Shown here: piece by piece, positions 53,439 through 62,555 of the stretch
How the letters are laid out: the number at the start of each line of letters is the position of its first letter
How positions within the stretch are numbered: position 1 is the first letter of the stretch
DNA from: Methylibium petroleiphilum PM1
GTDB lineage: Bacteria > Pseudomonadota > Gammaproteobacteria > Burkholderiales > Burkholderiaceae_C
Length of the DNA: 64,000 nt
Assembly: GCF_000015725.1 (NCBI RefSeq)
Contig: NC_008825.1
Coordinates: 434,001 to 498,000, forward strand
Direction of reading: 5' to 3'
Translations under genes and position numbers: made by a program
Notes under the pieces: generated by a model
What the model saw: only the letters and a program-made list of their open reading frames with translations
What the model was told of the DNA's origin: nothing
The model's database searches: none

Positions 53439-54194
53439 ATGACGACCCCGACGATCCGCACCGCGCTGCTGGTCGATGCCGACAACGTGAAGGTCGAGCT
53501 GGTGGCCGAGGTCATCGAGCGACTGCAGGCGGCCGGCCGCGTGCTGCAGCACCGCCGCGCCTACGGCAGCGTGCAGAAGGCGACCGAGTTCGCGGCGCTG
53601 TCGCAGGATCACGCGATCCGTTTTCTGCCCAGCACCTTCGCCGGCCCCAACGCGACCGATCTCGCGCTGGCCATCGACGCGGTCGAGCTGGTGCTGCGCC
53701 AGCCGGTGGACGAGGTGGTGCTGGTGTCCTCGGACCGCGACTTCGCGCCGCTGATCGTGCGCCTGCGCGAGCTGGGCTGCCGCGTCGTCGGCTACGGCCA
53801 GCACGGCAAGACGGCCCAGGACGTGGAGCGCGACTACCTGCGCGTCTACGATGAATTCCATGTCCTCGGCGCGGCCCGGCCGGCTGCGCGCGGTACCGCT
53901 TCGAAGGCGGTCGCGAAGCCGCGGGTGGCGAAATCCGCTGCCCGCCCCGCGAAACCCGCCGTCGTGGCACCCCCCACGCCGCCGGCGTTCCCGGCCGAGG
54001 TCGAGGCCGTGCTGGACGCCTGCCCCGACCTGCGCCAAGGCCGGGCCATGCGGCTCAACGCCGCCGGCAAGGCGCTGCACGACAGTGGCGTGCTGAAGAA
54101 GAACGGCCGGCCGTCGGCGCTGTTCAAGCGGCTCGAGCCGCACTTCGAGATGCTGCCGGCCGACAAGCCGGAGCAGGTCCGGCTGCGGTCCTGA
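53439..54194 (+). CDS. NYN domain protein with C-terminal OST-HTH-like region
   Basis: A 251-aa protein. The N-terminal NYN/LabA-type nuclease domain (residues 5-140) has acidic residues in LLVDADNVKVE, GPNATDLALAIDAVE and VSSDRDFAPLI, the PIN-like metal site. An Ala/Pro/Lys-rich linker follows. The C-terminal region (about 180-251) reads EAVLDACPDLRQGRAMRLN and resembles an OST-HTH/LOTUS fold that binds RNA. It is probably an RNase or RNA-binding protein with an unknown target. It may be cotranscribed with pyrC. Confidence 0.85.
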   Translation: MTTPTIRTALLVDADNVKVELVAEVIERLQAAGRVLQHRRAYGSVQKATEFAALSQDHAIRFLPSTFAGPNATDLALAIDAVELVLRQPVDEVVLVSSDRDFAPLIVRLRELGCRVVGYGQHGKTAQDVERDYLRVYDEFHVLGAARPAARGTASKAVAKPRVAKSAARPAKPAVVAPPTPPAFPAEVEAVLDACPDLRQGRAMRLNAAGKALHDSGVLKKNGRPSALFKRLEPHFEMLPADKPEQVRLRS

Positions 54195-55115
54195 TCACTC
54201 CGCCGGCAGGAAGCCCTCGATCGACAGATAGCGCTCGCCGGTGTCGTAGTTGAATCCCAGCACACGGCTGCCGGCCGGCAGCTCGGGCAGCTTCTGGGCG
54301 ATCGCCGCCAGCGTGGCCCCGGACGAGATGCCCACCAGCAGGCCTTCGTCACGTGCCGAACGCCGCGCCATCTCGCGGGCCGCTTCCGCCTCGACCTGGA
54401 TCACGCCGTCGAGCAGCGCGGTGTGCAGGTTGGTCGGCACGAAGCCGGCGCCGATGCCCTGGATCGGGTGCGGAGACGGCTTGCCGCCCGAGATGACCGG
54501 GGAGGCGCTCGGCTCCACCGCGAACACCTTGAGCTGCGGCCACTGCGCCTTCAGCACCTGCGCGCAGCCGGTGATGTGCCCGCCGGTGCCCACGCCGGTG
54601 ATCAACGCGTCCAGGCCCTGCGGGAAGTCGGCCAGGATCTCCTGCGCCGTGGTGCGCACGTGCACGTCGATGTTGGCCGGGTTGTCGAACTGCTGCGGCA
54701 TCCACGAACCGGGTGTCGCGGCGATCAGTTCCTGGGCCTTGGCGATCGCGCCCTTCATGCCCTGCTCGCGCGGCGTCAGCACGAAGCTCGCGCCGTAGGC
54801 CAGCATCAGGCGGCGGCGCTCCACGCTCATGCTGTCGGGCATCACCAGCACCAGCCGGTAGCCCTTGACCGCGGCCACCATCGCCAGGCCGACGCCGGTG
54901 TTGCCAGAGGTCGGCTCGATGATCGTGCCGCCGCTGCGCAGCCGGCCGTCGCGTTCGGCCGCCTCGACCATCGACAGCGCGATGCGGTCCTTGATCGAGC
55001 CGCCGGGGTTGCTGCGCTCGGACTTGATCCACACCTCGTGCCCGGCGCCGAACAACCGCTGCATGCGGATGTGCGGGGTGCTGCCGATGGTGTCGAGGAC
55101 GGTGTTGGCTTTCAT
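54195..55115 (-). CDS. cysK: Cysteine synthase A
   Basis: A 306-aa PLP enzyme. Lys42 in [10 protein letters not shown] holds the cofactor. TSGNTG (69-74) binds the O-acetylserine carboxylate, and GTGGHITG binds the PLP phosphate. The C-terminal [10 protein letters not shown] completes the phosphate-side loop. It makes L-cysteine from O-acetylserine and sulfide. The stop is directly adjacent to the end of the convergent NYN gene. Divergent rnpB begins 56 bp upstream. Confidence 0.96.
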   Translation of the reverse strand: MKANTVLDTIGSTPHIRMQRLFGAGHEVWIKSERSNPGGSIKDRIALSMVEAAERDGRLRSGGTIIEPTSGNTGVGLAMVAAVKGYRLVLVMPDSMSVERRRLMLAYGASFVLTPREQGMKGAIAKAQELIAATPGSWMPQQFDNPANIDVHVRTTAQEILADFPQGLDALITGVGTGGHITGCAQVLKAQWPQLKVFAVEPSASPVISGGKPSPHPIQGIGAGFVPTNLHTALLDGVIQVEAEAAREMARRSARDEGLLVGISSGATLAAIAQKLPELPAGSRVLGFNYDTGERYLSIEGFLPAE

Positions 55116-55158
55116 AGGGTCTCCTCAGCGTTGGGCGGACGGTGCTCGCGGCTGCAAC

Positions 55159-55164
55159 GATAAT
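55159..55164 (+). promoter_or_regulatory. -10 element of rnpB
   Basis: GATAAT ends seven bases before the predicted 5' end of RNase P RNA. I see no convincing -35 at the normal spacing. Confidence 0.5.
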
Positions 55165-55170
55165 CCATCG

Positions 55171-55512
55171 GTGAAGTGGGCCAGACCGCCGCTGGCACAC
55201 CGGCCGAAAGGCCGTGCTGGAGGAAGGTCCGGACTGCACAGGGCAGCGCAGCAGCCAACGGCTGTCCACCGCAAGGTGAGGATCAGAGCAACAGAGACGA
55301 GTCCGGGCGGCGTAGCCGTCCGGGGTGAAACGGGCAATCTCTGCGCGCAGCAACACCAAATAGGCCAGCGTCGATGTGGCTCCGCGGAGCTGGCGGGTAG
55401 GTGGCACCGAGCCGTTCCCGCGAGGGGCGGCCCAGAGGAATGGCGGTCACGGCCGCGACGCCGCAAGGCGCCGCGGCCGCACAGAATCCGGCCTATCGGC
55501 CCGCTTCACACT
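55171..55512 (+). ncRNA. rnpB: RNase P RNA, bacterial class A
   Basis: The catalytic RNA that matures tRNA 5' ends. The terminal P1 helix is visible: GTGAAGTGGGCC at 55171 pairs with GGCCCGCTTCAC ending at 55509, with one bulge. Conserved core pieces are GGAGGAAGGTCCGGA at 55219-55233, AGAGGAATGGC near 55434 and ACAGAATCCGGCCTAT at 55481-55496. Length (about 340 nt) is typical for class A. The 3' end is uncertain by a few bases. Confidence 0.96.
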
Positions 55513-55562
55513 TATTCGTTCGACGCGCCGCGCGCCGGTACGGCGCGGCCACACTGGACCCG

Positions 55563-56777
55563 ATGAACCCCGACGCCCAAACGCTCTGGCGCGCGCCCCT
55601 GTGGGCCCTGTCCGTGCTGCTTGCCTGCCTGGCCATGCTCGGGCCGTTCGCGATCGACACCTACCTGCCGGCCTTCACCGGCATCGCGGCATCGGTCGAC
55701 GCGACGCCGCTGCAGATGCAGCAGACGCTGTCGATCTACCTGATCGGCTTCGCGGTGATGAGCCTGTTCCACGGCGCGCTGTCCGACAGCTTCGGTCGCC
55801 GGCCGGTGGTGCTGTGGGGTGTGGCGGTGTTCGCGGTCGCCTCGGCCGGCTGCGCGCTGTCGCAGACCATCGGCCAGCTGGTGTTCTTCCGGCTGCTGCA
55901 GGGCCTGTCCACCGGGGCCGGCATCGTGGTGTCGCGCGCGGTGATCCGCGACATGTTCCCGCCGGCCGACGCGCAGCGCGTGATGTCGCAGGTCACGATC
56001 TTCTTCGGTGCCGCGCCGGCCATCGCGCCCATCATCGGCGGGCTGCTGTTCGTGCACGCCGGCTGGCATGCGATCTTCTGGTTCCTCACCGCCGTGGGCG
56101 TGGCGCTGTGGATCGCCAACTGGAAGCTGTTGCCCGAGACGCTGCACCTCGGCGCGCGGCAGCCCTTCAAGGTGCGCCACCTGCTGCGCGGCTACTGGCA
56201 GATGGGCAGCAGCGGGCGCTTCGTGCTGCTTGCGCTGGCCAGCGGCATTCCGTTCAACGGCATGTTCCTCTACGTGCTGTCGGCGCCGGTGTTCGTGGGC
56301 GAGCACCTGGGCCTGGCGCCGCAGCAGTTCTTCTGGTTCTTCCTGTTCACCATCGGCGGCATCATGGGCGGCGCCTGGTGGAGCGGGCGGCTGGCTGGCA
56401 AGCTGCCGCCGCAGCGCCAGATCCGCCGCGGCTTCCGCGTCATGGTCGCGGTGTCGATCGTCAACGTGATCGCCAACGCACTGATGCCGGCCCAGGCCTG
56501 GTGGGCGCTGCCGCTGATCGGCGTGTTCTCGTTCGGCTGGGCGCTGATGGTGCCGGTGGTCACGCTGATGGTCCTCGACCTGGTGCCGGAGCGGCGCGGC
56601 ATGGCCTCGTCGATGCAGTCCTGCCTCGCGGCCAGCGCGAATGCGCTGGTGGCCGGGCTGCTGGCGCCGCTGGTGATGCACTCGACGCTGCTGCTGGCGC
56701 TGGCGTCGATGGGGCTGATGAGCATCGGGCTCGCATCCTGGCTGTGGGTCAGGTCGCGGCTGCCCACCGTGGCTTGA
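55563..56777 (+). CDS. MFS drug efflux transporter, Bcr/CflA family
   Basis: A 404-aa 12-helix major facilitator. The first helices (LACLAMLGPFAIDTYLPAF) carry the Bcr/CflA motif with Asp in the first membrane segment. GALSDSFGRRPVVLWG is the conserved loop 2-3 motif. It likely exports small drugs with proton exchange. The ATG at 55563 gives the family N-terminus; the frame is open upstream only over rnpB. It lies 50 bp after rnpB. Confidence 0.93.
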   Translation: MNPDAQTLWRAPLWALSVLLACLAMLGPFAIDTYLPAFTGIAASVDATPLQMQQTLSIYLIGFAVMSLFHGALSDSFGRRPVVLWGVAVFAVASAGCALSQTIGQLVFFRLLQGLSTGAGIVVSRAVIRDMFPPADAQRVMSQVTIFFGAAPAIAPIIGGLLFVHAGWHAIFWFLTAVGVALWIANWKLLPETLHLGARQPFKVRHLLRGYWQMGSSGRFVLLALASGIPFNGMFLYVLSAPVFVGEHLGLAPQQFFWFFLFTIGGIMGGAWWSGRLAGKLPPQRQIRRGFRVMVAVSIVNVIANALMPAQAWWALPLIGVFSFGWALMVPVVTLMVLDLVPERRGMASSMQSCLAASANALVAGLLAPLVMHSTLLLALASMGLMSIGLASWLWVRSRLPTVA

Positions 56778-56852
56778 CCCGCCCCGGTGCGGCGGGGCAC
56801 GGCTTGCTCGCCGCAGGCATCATGCAGACCTGACTGTCTCGGCTCTCCCGCC

Positions 56853-57320
56853 ATGCGCTACGAACACCTGCTCCAAGTCACCGACCCTGCCGACCCGCGG
56901 GTGCCGCCGATGAGCCGTGCCGAACTGTGGCGCGGCCTGCTGGTGCGTGTCGAATCGCCGCAGCAGTTCCCCCTCGGCCCCGACCGTTGCGAGGCTCGCG
57001 CCGGGGCCCACGCGCGCGAACGCCGGCGCAGCGTCCACTTCGGCGCACTGCGCTTCGAGGACACGGTGCAGCTCGAGCCCGAGCAGCGCATCGTCTTCAC
57101 GCCCGAGCCGCACGAGGGCGCCGCGCCGGTCCGGCTCACCGTGACGATCGAGGAGCCGGCGCCCGGCGCGCTGTTCCTGCGCTTCGTCTACGAGACCGAC
57201 GACGCGGGGTCCGCCGAGGAGAAGGCGCTGCAGGGCTACCGGCAGCAGGCCTGGCTGGAGCTCGACCGCGACATGCTGCGCACGCTGCGCGAATGGCAGA
57301 CCCAGGGGCGGCTCGCCTGA
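56853..57320 (+). CDS. SRPBCC family protein, AtaL/DUF1857-like
   Basis: A 155-aa protein starting MRYEHLLQVTDPADPRVPPM, with LWRGLLVRVESPQQF and later LFLRFVYETDD. This is the START/SRPBCC fold of the AtaL-like (DUF1857) family, a small cytosolic ligand-binding cup. The ligand is unknown. The ATG at 56853 lacks a strong ribosome site. It sits 75 bp after the MFS gene and just before the division-cluster promoter region. Confidence 0.8.
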   Translation: MRYEHLLQVTDPADPRVPPMSRAELWRGLLVRVESPQQFPLGPDRCEARAGAHARERRRSVHFGALRFEDTVQLEPEQRIVFTPEPHEGAAPVRLTVTIEEPAPGALFLRFVYETDDAGSAEEKALQGYRQQAWLELDRDMLRTLREWQTQGRLA

Positions 57321-57462
57321 AGCCCCCCGAGAGTTGCGCTGAGTTCATCTTTCACTTCCAGAGGGCTCCGCAAGTCCTTCTTTTAGAACGACATTTTCTT
57401 TTTTGTGCATCAGAAATCACGCCTAAGTGCTTGATTTCATTGAGATTTCCTTACATCTCTGG

Positions 57463-57491
57463 TTGACCCGCCCGAGGGGGTCCGCTAAAGT
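57463..57491 (+). promoter_or_regulatory. Promoter of the mra/dcw cluster
   Basis: TTGACC at 57463-57468 and TAAAGT at 57486-57491, with a 17-bp spacer. The predicted start lies near 57498, about 22 nt before the mraZ start. The upstream 57355-57460 stretch is unusually AT-rich for this genome and may act as an UP-like region. Confidence 0.75.
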
Positions 57492-57526
57492 GGAGCAAAG
57501 TGCACTTTAGTGGGATTTCGTGGCAG
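57487..57526 (+). promoter_or_regulatory. Four MraZ-binding repeats at 10-bp spacing
   Basis: AAAGTGG, AAAGTGC, TTAGTGG and TTCGTGG begin at 57487, 57497, 57507 and 57517, exactly 10 bp apart. MraZ is known to bind tandem GTG-containing boxes of this spacing ahead of its own gene. The first overlaps the -10 element and the fourth contains the mraZ GTG start codon, so binding would block both promoter and start. Confidence 0.88.
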
Positions 57527-57960
57527 AAATAGTCTTTCAGGGGGCTTCGGCGCTCGCGCTCGACGCAAAGGGGCGGCTGGCCGTCCCGGCGCGCCACCGC
57601 GATGTGCTGGGCGCGCTGGCCCAGGGCCGGCTCACGCTCACGAAGCATCCGGTCGGCTGCCTGCTGGTGTTTCCACGCCCGGCGTGGGAGGGCTTTCGCG
57701 ACAAGGTCGCGGCGCTGCCGCTGCGCGCCGAGGGCTGGAAGCGCATCTTCCTCGGCAACGCGATGGACGTCGAGATCGACGCCAGCTCGCGCGTGCTGGT
57801 CTCGCCCGAACTGCGCCAGGCAGCGGGTCTGGTCAAGGACGTGATGCTGCTCGGCATGGGCAGCCATTTTGAACTCTGGGACGTCCAGCGCTACCAGGCC
57901 CACGAGGCCGAGGTGATGCAGCAGGGGCTGCCCGAGAGCCTGGGCGACTTCTCGTTCTGA
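57520..57960 (+). CDS. mraZ: Transcriptional regulator MraZ
   Basis: A 146-aa MraZ with two SpoVT/AbrB-type domains. The motifs are [13 protein letters not shown] near residue 15 and [13 protein letters not shown] near residue 88. It forms rings that bind repeats at the cluster promoter and repress it. The start is GTG at 57520, which lies within the fourth MraZ box. There is no good Shine-Dalgarno, in keeping with a short leader. It is the first gene of the division and cell wall cluster. Confidence 0.96.
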   Translation: MAEIVFQGASALALDAKGRLAVPARHRDVLGALAQGRLTLTKHPVGCLLVFPRPAWEGFRDKVAALPLRAEGWKRIFLGNAMDVEIDASSRVLVSPELRQAAGLVKDVMLLGMGSHFELWDVQRYQAHEAEVMQQGLPESLGDFSF

Positions 57961-57965
57961 CGGCG

Positions 57966-58922
57966 ATGAACCAGGGAGTCGGGCCTTGGCAGCACACCAC
58001 CGTCCTGCTGCACGAGGCGGTCGATGCGCTCGTGCACTCGCCGGACGGCTACTACGTCGACGGCACCTACGGCCGCGGCGGGCACTCGCGGCTGATCCTG
58101 TCGAAGCTGTCCGCGGCGGGCCGCCTGCTGGCGATCGACCGCGACCCCGACGCGGTGGCGCACGCCACCTCGGGCGCGGCGCGGGTCACGGACCCGCGCT
58201 TCCACATCGAGCACGCGCCCTACAGCGAGCTGCCGGCGCTGCTGGCGGCGCGTGGCGTGTCACGCATTGACGGCCTGCTGCTGGACATCGGTGTGAGCTC
58301 GCCGCAGATCGACAACCCGGAGCGCGGCTTCAGCTTCCGCGCCAGCGGTCCGCTGGACATGCGCATGGACCCGACGCGTGGAGAGAGCGCGGCCGACTAC
58401 CTGGCGCGCGCCGATGAACGCGAGATCGCGGCGGTGATCCGCGACTACGGCGAGGAACGCTTCGCGACCGCGATCGCCCGTGCGCTGGTGGCGCGCCGCC
58501 TGGCCGGCCGTCCGGTACGCACCACCGAGGAACTCGCGGAGCTGGTGGCGCAGGCGGTCAAGACCCGCGAGCCTGGGCAGAACCCGGCCACCCGCACCTT
58601 CCAGGCGCTGCGCATCTTCGTCAACGCCGAGCTGACGCAGCTCGAACAAGGCCTGGCGGCGGCACTCCAATGCCTGAAGCCGGGCGGCCGGCTGGTCGTG
58701 ATCAGCTTCCACTCGCTCGAGGACCGCATCGTCAAGACCTTCATCGCGAGTCACAGCAAGGCGGTGGTCGACCGCCGGGCGCCGTTCGCGCCGCCGGCGC
58801 CGATGAGGCTGCGCGCGCTGGCGCGCCTGAAGCCCGGCGCCGACGAGGTGGCAGCCAATCCGCGCGCGCGCTCGGCCATCCTGCGCGTGGCCGAACGGAC
58901 CGACGTGGGGATCGCCGCATGA
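57966..58922 (+). CDS. rsmH: 16S rRNA m4C1402 methyltransferase RsmH
   Basis: A 318-aa MraW/RsmH enzyme. The SAM site is [15 protein letters not shown] near residue 35. [21 protein letters not shown] and [16 protein letters not shown] are family blocks. It methylates N4 of C1402 in 16S rRNA. Its stop overlaps the ftsL start (ATGA at 58919-58922). It lies 5 bp after mraZ. Confidence 0.97.
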   Translation: MNQGVGPWQHTTVLLHEAVDALVHSPDGYYVDGTYGRGGHSRLILSKLSAAGRLLAIDRDPDAVAHATSGAARVTDPRFHIEHAPYSELPALLAARGVSRIDGLLLDIGVSSPQIDNPERGFSFRASGPLDMRMDPTRGESAADYLARADEREIAAVIRDYGEERFATAIARALVARRLAGRPVRTTEELAELVAQAVKTREPGQNPATRTFQALRIFVNAELTQLEQGLAAALQCLKPGGRLVVISFHSLEDRIVKTFIASHSKAVVDRRAPFAPPAPMRLRALARLKPGADEVAANPRARSAILRVAERTDVGIAA

Positions 58923-59224
58923 CACGCCTCAACATCGTGGTGCTGATCGCGCTGGTGTGCAGCTCGCTCTACCTCGTCAAGGTGTCCTACGAGTCGCGCC
59001 GTCTGTTCGCCGAACTCGATCGCGCGCAGGCCCAGGCGCTCAAGCTCGAGAGCGAGCACGACCGGCTGCTGGTCGATGCGCGTGCGCAGTCCACGCCGCT
59101 GCGTGTCGAGAAGGTCGCGCGCGAGCGACTCGGCATGCGCAGCGCCACACCGGCGGTCACCGAGTACGTGGTGGTGCCGGTGGCCGCTGCGCCGGCGCCT
59201 GATGTCGCGGAGCTGCGCCGATGA
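58919..59224 (+). CDS. ftsL: Cell division protein FtsL
   Basis: A 101-aa bitopic protein. A short N-terminus is followed by one helix ([19 protein letters not shown]). The periplasmic leucine-zipper-like segment is [20 protein letters not shown], and ARERLGMR is the end motif. It forms the FtsQLB complex that activates septal PBP3. It overlaps rsmH and ftsI by 4 bp each, so the run is translationally coupled. Confidence 0.94.
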   Translation: MTRLNIVVLIALVCSSLYLVKVSYESRRLFAELDRAQAQALKLESEHDRLLVDARAQSTPLRVEKVARERLGMRSATPAVTEYVVVPVAAAPAPDVAELRR

Positions 59225-61044
59225 GCGCCTGGCGCGAATGGCTGGGCCGCCTCGGCCGGGGCGGTTCCCGCCGGCCCGGTGCACGCGCCGCCAGCGGTGC
59301 CGTGAGCGCGCGCAGCGTGCGCTACGCGAGCAGCCCGCTGCTGGCGTCGAAGACGCCGCCGTGGCGCTCCAAGTTCCTGGTCGCTCTGGTCGGTGCCGGC
59401 TTCCTGCTGCTGCTCGGCCGCGCGGTCTACGTGCAGGTGATCGGCACCGAGTTCTACCAGCAGCAGGGCGCGAGCCGCTACGCGCACAAGCTCGAGCTGC
59501 CGGCCAACCGCGGCCGCATCACCGACCGCGGTGGCGAACTGCTCGCCTCCAGCGTGGAGGCACCGACGCTGTGGGCCATCCCGCGCGACGTCACCGCCAC
59601 CTCTGCCGAGAAGCGCCAGCTCGCCAGGCTGCTCGGCATGTCGGTCGGCGATCTGGAGAAGCGTCTGGCGGACAACCCGAACTTCGTCTACCTGCGCCGT
59701 CAGGTCGACGACTCGGTGGCGCTGCAGGTGCGCGCACTCAACCTCAAGGGCGTGCACCAGCTCACCGAGTACAAGCGGCGCTACCCGGCGGGCGAGGCGG
59801 CGGCCCACGTGGTGGGCTTCACCAACGTCGAGGACCGGGGGCAGGAGGGCATCGAACTCGCCTTCCAGTCCGACCTGGCCGGCCGCGACGGCAGTCGCCG
59901 CGTCATCAAGGACCGTCGCGGCCGCGTGGTCGAGGACATCGGCGAGCGCGTGCCACCGGTCGACGGTCGCGACATCGAGCTCGCGATCGACACCAAGGTG
60001 CAGTTCTTCGCCTACCAGCGCATCCGTGACGCGGTGGCCGAGCACAAGGCCAAGGCCGGCAGCGTGGTGGTGCTCGACGTGCAGAGCGGCGAGGTGCTGG
60101 CGCTGGCCAACTACCCGAGCTACACGCCGGGTGACCGCCGCAACCTCAGCGGAGCGCAGCTGCGCAACCGGGCGCTGACCGATACCTTCGAGCCCGGCTC
60201 GACCATGAAGCCCTTCATCATCGGCGAGGCACTGCAGGCCGGACGCGTGTCGCCCTCGACGGTGATCGACACCGCACCCGGCCGCATGAGCGTCACCGGC
60301 AGCACCATCAGCGACGCCCACCCGCACGGCGCGCTCACCGTCGAGCAGGTGATCCAGAAATCGAGCAACGTCGGCACCGTGAAGATCTCCCAGCTGCTCT
60401 CCGAGCGGGAGATGTGGGAGACCTTCAGCGCCATCGGCCTGGGCCAGAAGCCGCAGATCGACTTCCCCGGCGCCGTCACCGGCCGGCTGCGTCCCTACAA
60501 GACCTGGCGGCCGATCGAGAAGGCGACCATGAGCTACGGCTACGGCCTGTCGGCCAGCCTGTTCCAGCTCGCGCGCGCCTACACCGTGTTCGCGCGCGAC
60601 GGGGAGCTCATCCCGGTCAGCATCACCCGCGCGCAGCAGCCCGGCGCCGGCGTGCGCGTGTTCTCGCCCGAGGTCGCGCGCGATGTGCGCCACATGCTGC
60701 AGATGGCGGCGGGCCCCGGCGGCACCGGCCCGAAGGCGCAGACCATCGGCTACTCGGTCGGCGGCAAGTCAGGCACCGCGCACAAGCAGGAAGGCAAGGG
60801 CTACGCCGACAAGAAGTACCGCGCCTGGTTCGTCGGCCTGGCGCCGATCGACAAGCCGCGCATCGTGGTCGCGGTGATGGTCGACGAGCCGAACGCCGGC
60901 AAGTACTTCGGCGGCGAGGTCGCCGCACCGGTGTTCAGCGAGGTGGTGCAGAAGACGCTGCATGCGATGGGTGTTTCGCCCGATCTCGACGTCAAGCCGC
61001 AGATCGTGGCGCGCCACGAGGACGCTGTGGAGGAGAGCTTCTGA
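59221..61044 (+). CDS. ftsI: Septal peptidoglycan transpeptidase FtsI (PBP3)
   Basis: A 607-aa class B penicillin-binding protein. One N-terminal helix (KFLVALVGAGFLLLLGRAVYV) is followed by the dimerisation region (NRGRITDRGGELLA). Transpeptidase motifs are STMK with Ser327, SSN at 381-383 and KSGT at 516-519. It cross-links septal peptidoglycan. Its stop shares a base with the murE ATG (TGATG). It is the first enzyme of the wall-synthesis part of the cluster. Confidence 0.97.
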   Translation: MSAWREWLGRLGRGGSRRPGARAASGAVSARSVRYASSPLLASKTPPWRSKFLVALVGAGFLLLLGRAVYVQVIGTEFYQQQGASRYAHKLELPANRGRITDRGGELLASSVEAPTLWAIPRDVTATSAEKRQLARLLGMSVGDLEKRLADNPNFVYLRRQVDDSVALQVRALNLKGVHQLTEYKRRYPAGEAAAHVVGFTNVEDRGQEGIELAFQSDLAGRDGSRRVIKDRRGRVVEDIGERVPPVDGRDIELAIDTKVQFFAYQRIRDAVAEHKAKAGSVVVLDVQSGEVLALANYPSYTPGDRRNLSGAQLRNRALTDTFEPGSTMKPFIIGEALQAGRVSPSTVIDTAPGRMSVTGSTISDAHPHGALTVEQVIQKSSNVGTVKISQLLSEREMWETFSAIGLGQKPQIDFPGAVTGRLRPYKTWRPIEKATMSYGYGLSASLFQLARAYTVFARDGELIPVSITRAQQPGAGVRVFSPEVARDVRHMLQMAAGPGGTGPKAQTIGYSVGGKSGTAHKQEGKGYADKKYRAWFVGLAPIDKPRIVVAVMVDEPNAGKYFGGEVAAPVFSEVVQKTLHAMGVSPDLDVKPQIVARHEDAVEESF

Positions 61045-62555
61045 TGCTCACCGCGTTGCGTTCGCCCGCCGCCGCGGCCCGCTGGCTCCAGGAATGGACC
61101 ACCGGCACGCTGCGCACCGACAGCCGCCTGGTGCAGCGCGGCGATGCCTTCATTGCCTGGCCCGGCCATGCCACCGATGGCCGCCGCTTCGTGAAGGCCG
61201 CGCTGGCCGCCGGTGCGGCGACCTGCCTGGTCGAGGCCGAGGGGGTGGACGCCCACGGCTTCGACGACGCACGCATCGGCGCGCTGCCCGGGCTCAAGGC
61301 CGCCACCGGTGCGATCGCCGACGCCTACTTCGGCCAGCCGTCGCAGCAGCTGCGGGTGGTGGCCACCACCGGCACCAACGGCAAGACCTCCACCGCGTGG
61401 TGGACCGCGCAGGCGCTGAGCCTGCTGGGCCGGCGCTGCGGCGTGGTCGGCACGCTCGGCATCGGCGAGCCGCCGCTGCCCGGCCGCGAGACGCACATCG
61501 ACTTCACCGGCCTCACCACGCCCGACCCGGTCACGCTGCACGGCGGGCTGCGCCGCATGGCCGACGCCGGCTTCGAGGCCTGCGCGATCGAGGCCTCGTC
61601 GATCGGCATCGTCGAGCACCGGCTCGCGGCACTGCGCATCGAAGTGGCGCTGTTCACCAACTTCACCCGCGACCACCTCGACTACCACGGCAGCATGGAC
61701 GCCTACTGGGCCGCCAAGCGCGTGCTGTTCGGCTGGCCCGGGCTGAAGGCCGCTGCGGTCAACCTCGACGATGCCCAGGGCGCCGAACTGGCACGCAGCC
61801 TGGCCGGGCACGTGCCCGAACTCTGGACCTATTCGCTCGAGCGCGACGACGTGCGGCTGCGCGCGCGCGACCTCGGCTATGTCGACGGCGGGCTCGCGTT
61901 CACGCTCTACGAGGGCGGCACTGCCCTGCCGGTGCGCAGCCGCCTGATCGGCGACTACAACGCCGCCAACCTGCTGGCCGTGATCGGCGGCCTGCGCGCG
62001 CTGGGCGTGCCGCTGGCCGACGCGGTGCGCGTGGTGCCGCAGCTCACGCCGGTGCCGGGCCGCATGCAGAAGGTGGACGGCGACGCGGGCGTCGCCCCGC
62101 AGCCGGAGGTGGTGGTCGACTACGCGCACACCCCCGACGCGCTGGAGAAGGCGCTCGGTGCGCTGCGTCCGCTGGCCGCGGCGCGCGGCGGCCGGTTGCT
62201 GTGCGTGTTCGGCTGCGGCGGCAACCGCGACGCCAGCAAGCGCCCGCTGATGGCCGCGGTCGCCGAGCGACTGGCCGACCGCGTGATCGCGACCAGCGAC
62301 AACCCGCGCGACGAGGCGCCGGCGGCGATCCTGGTCGATGTCGCCGCAGGCTTCGCGGCGCCGGCCGCCGTCGAGATGATCGAAGACCGCCGCGCGGCGA
62401 TCGCCCGCGCGATCGGCAGCGCCGAGGCCCGCGACGTGCTGCTGATCGCCGGCAAGGGCCACGAGGACTACCAGGAGATCGCCGGCGTCAAGCAGCCGTT
62501 CTCCGATGTGGCCGAGGCGCGGCAGGCGCTGGCGGCGCGCGGGTTGGCGTCATGA
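61044..62555 (+). CDS. murE: UDP-N-acetylmuramoyl-tripeptide synthetase MurE
   Basis: A 503-aa Mur ligase that adds the third amino acid in the cytosol. The ATP site GTNGKT is at residues 110-115. The DNPR motif at 419-422, followed by DE, is the meso-diaminopimelate signature, so this cell uses mDAP as in other Gram-negatives. The ATG at 61044 overlaps the ftsI stop by 1 bp. It overlaps murF by 4 bp at its end. Confidence 0.97.
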   Translation: MLTALRSPAAAARWLQEWTTGTLRTDSRLVQRGDAFIAWPGHATDGRRFVKAALAAGAATCLVEAEGVDAHGFDDARIGALPGLKAATGAIADAYFGQPSQQLRVVATTGTNGKTSTAWWTAQALSLLGRRCGVVGTLGIGEPPLPGRETHIDFTGLTTPDPVTLHGGLRRMADAGFEACAIEASSIGIVEHRLAALRIEVALFTNFTRDHLDYHGSMDAYWAAKRVLFGWPGLKAAAVNLDDAQGAELARSLAGHVPELWTYSLERDDVRLRARDLGYVDGGLAFTLYEGGTALPVRSRLIGDYNAANLLAVIGGLRALGVPLADAVRVVPQLTPVPGRMQKVDGDAGVAPQPEVVVDYAHTPDALEKALGALRPLAAARGGRLLCVFGCGGNRDASKRPLMAAVAERLADRVIATSDNPRDEAPAAILVDVAAGFAAPAAVEMIEDRRAAIARAIGSAEARDVLLIAGKGHEDYQEIAGVKQPFSDVAEARQALAARGLAS

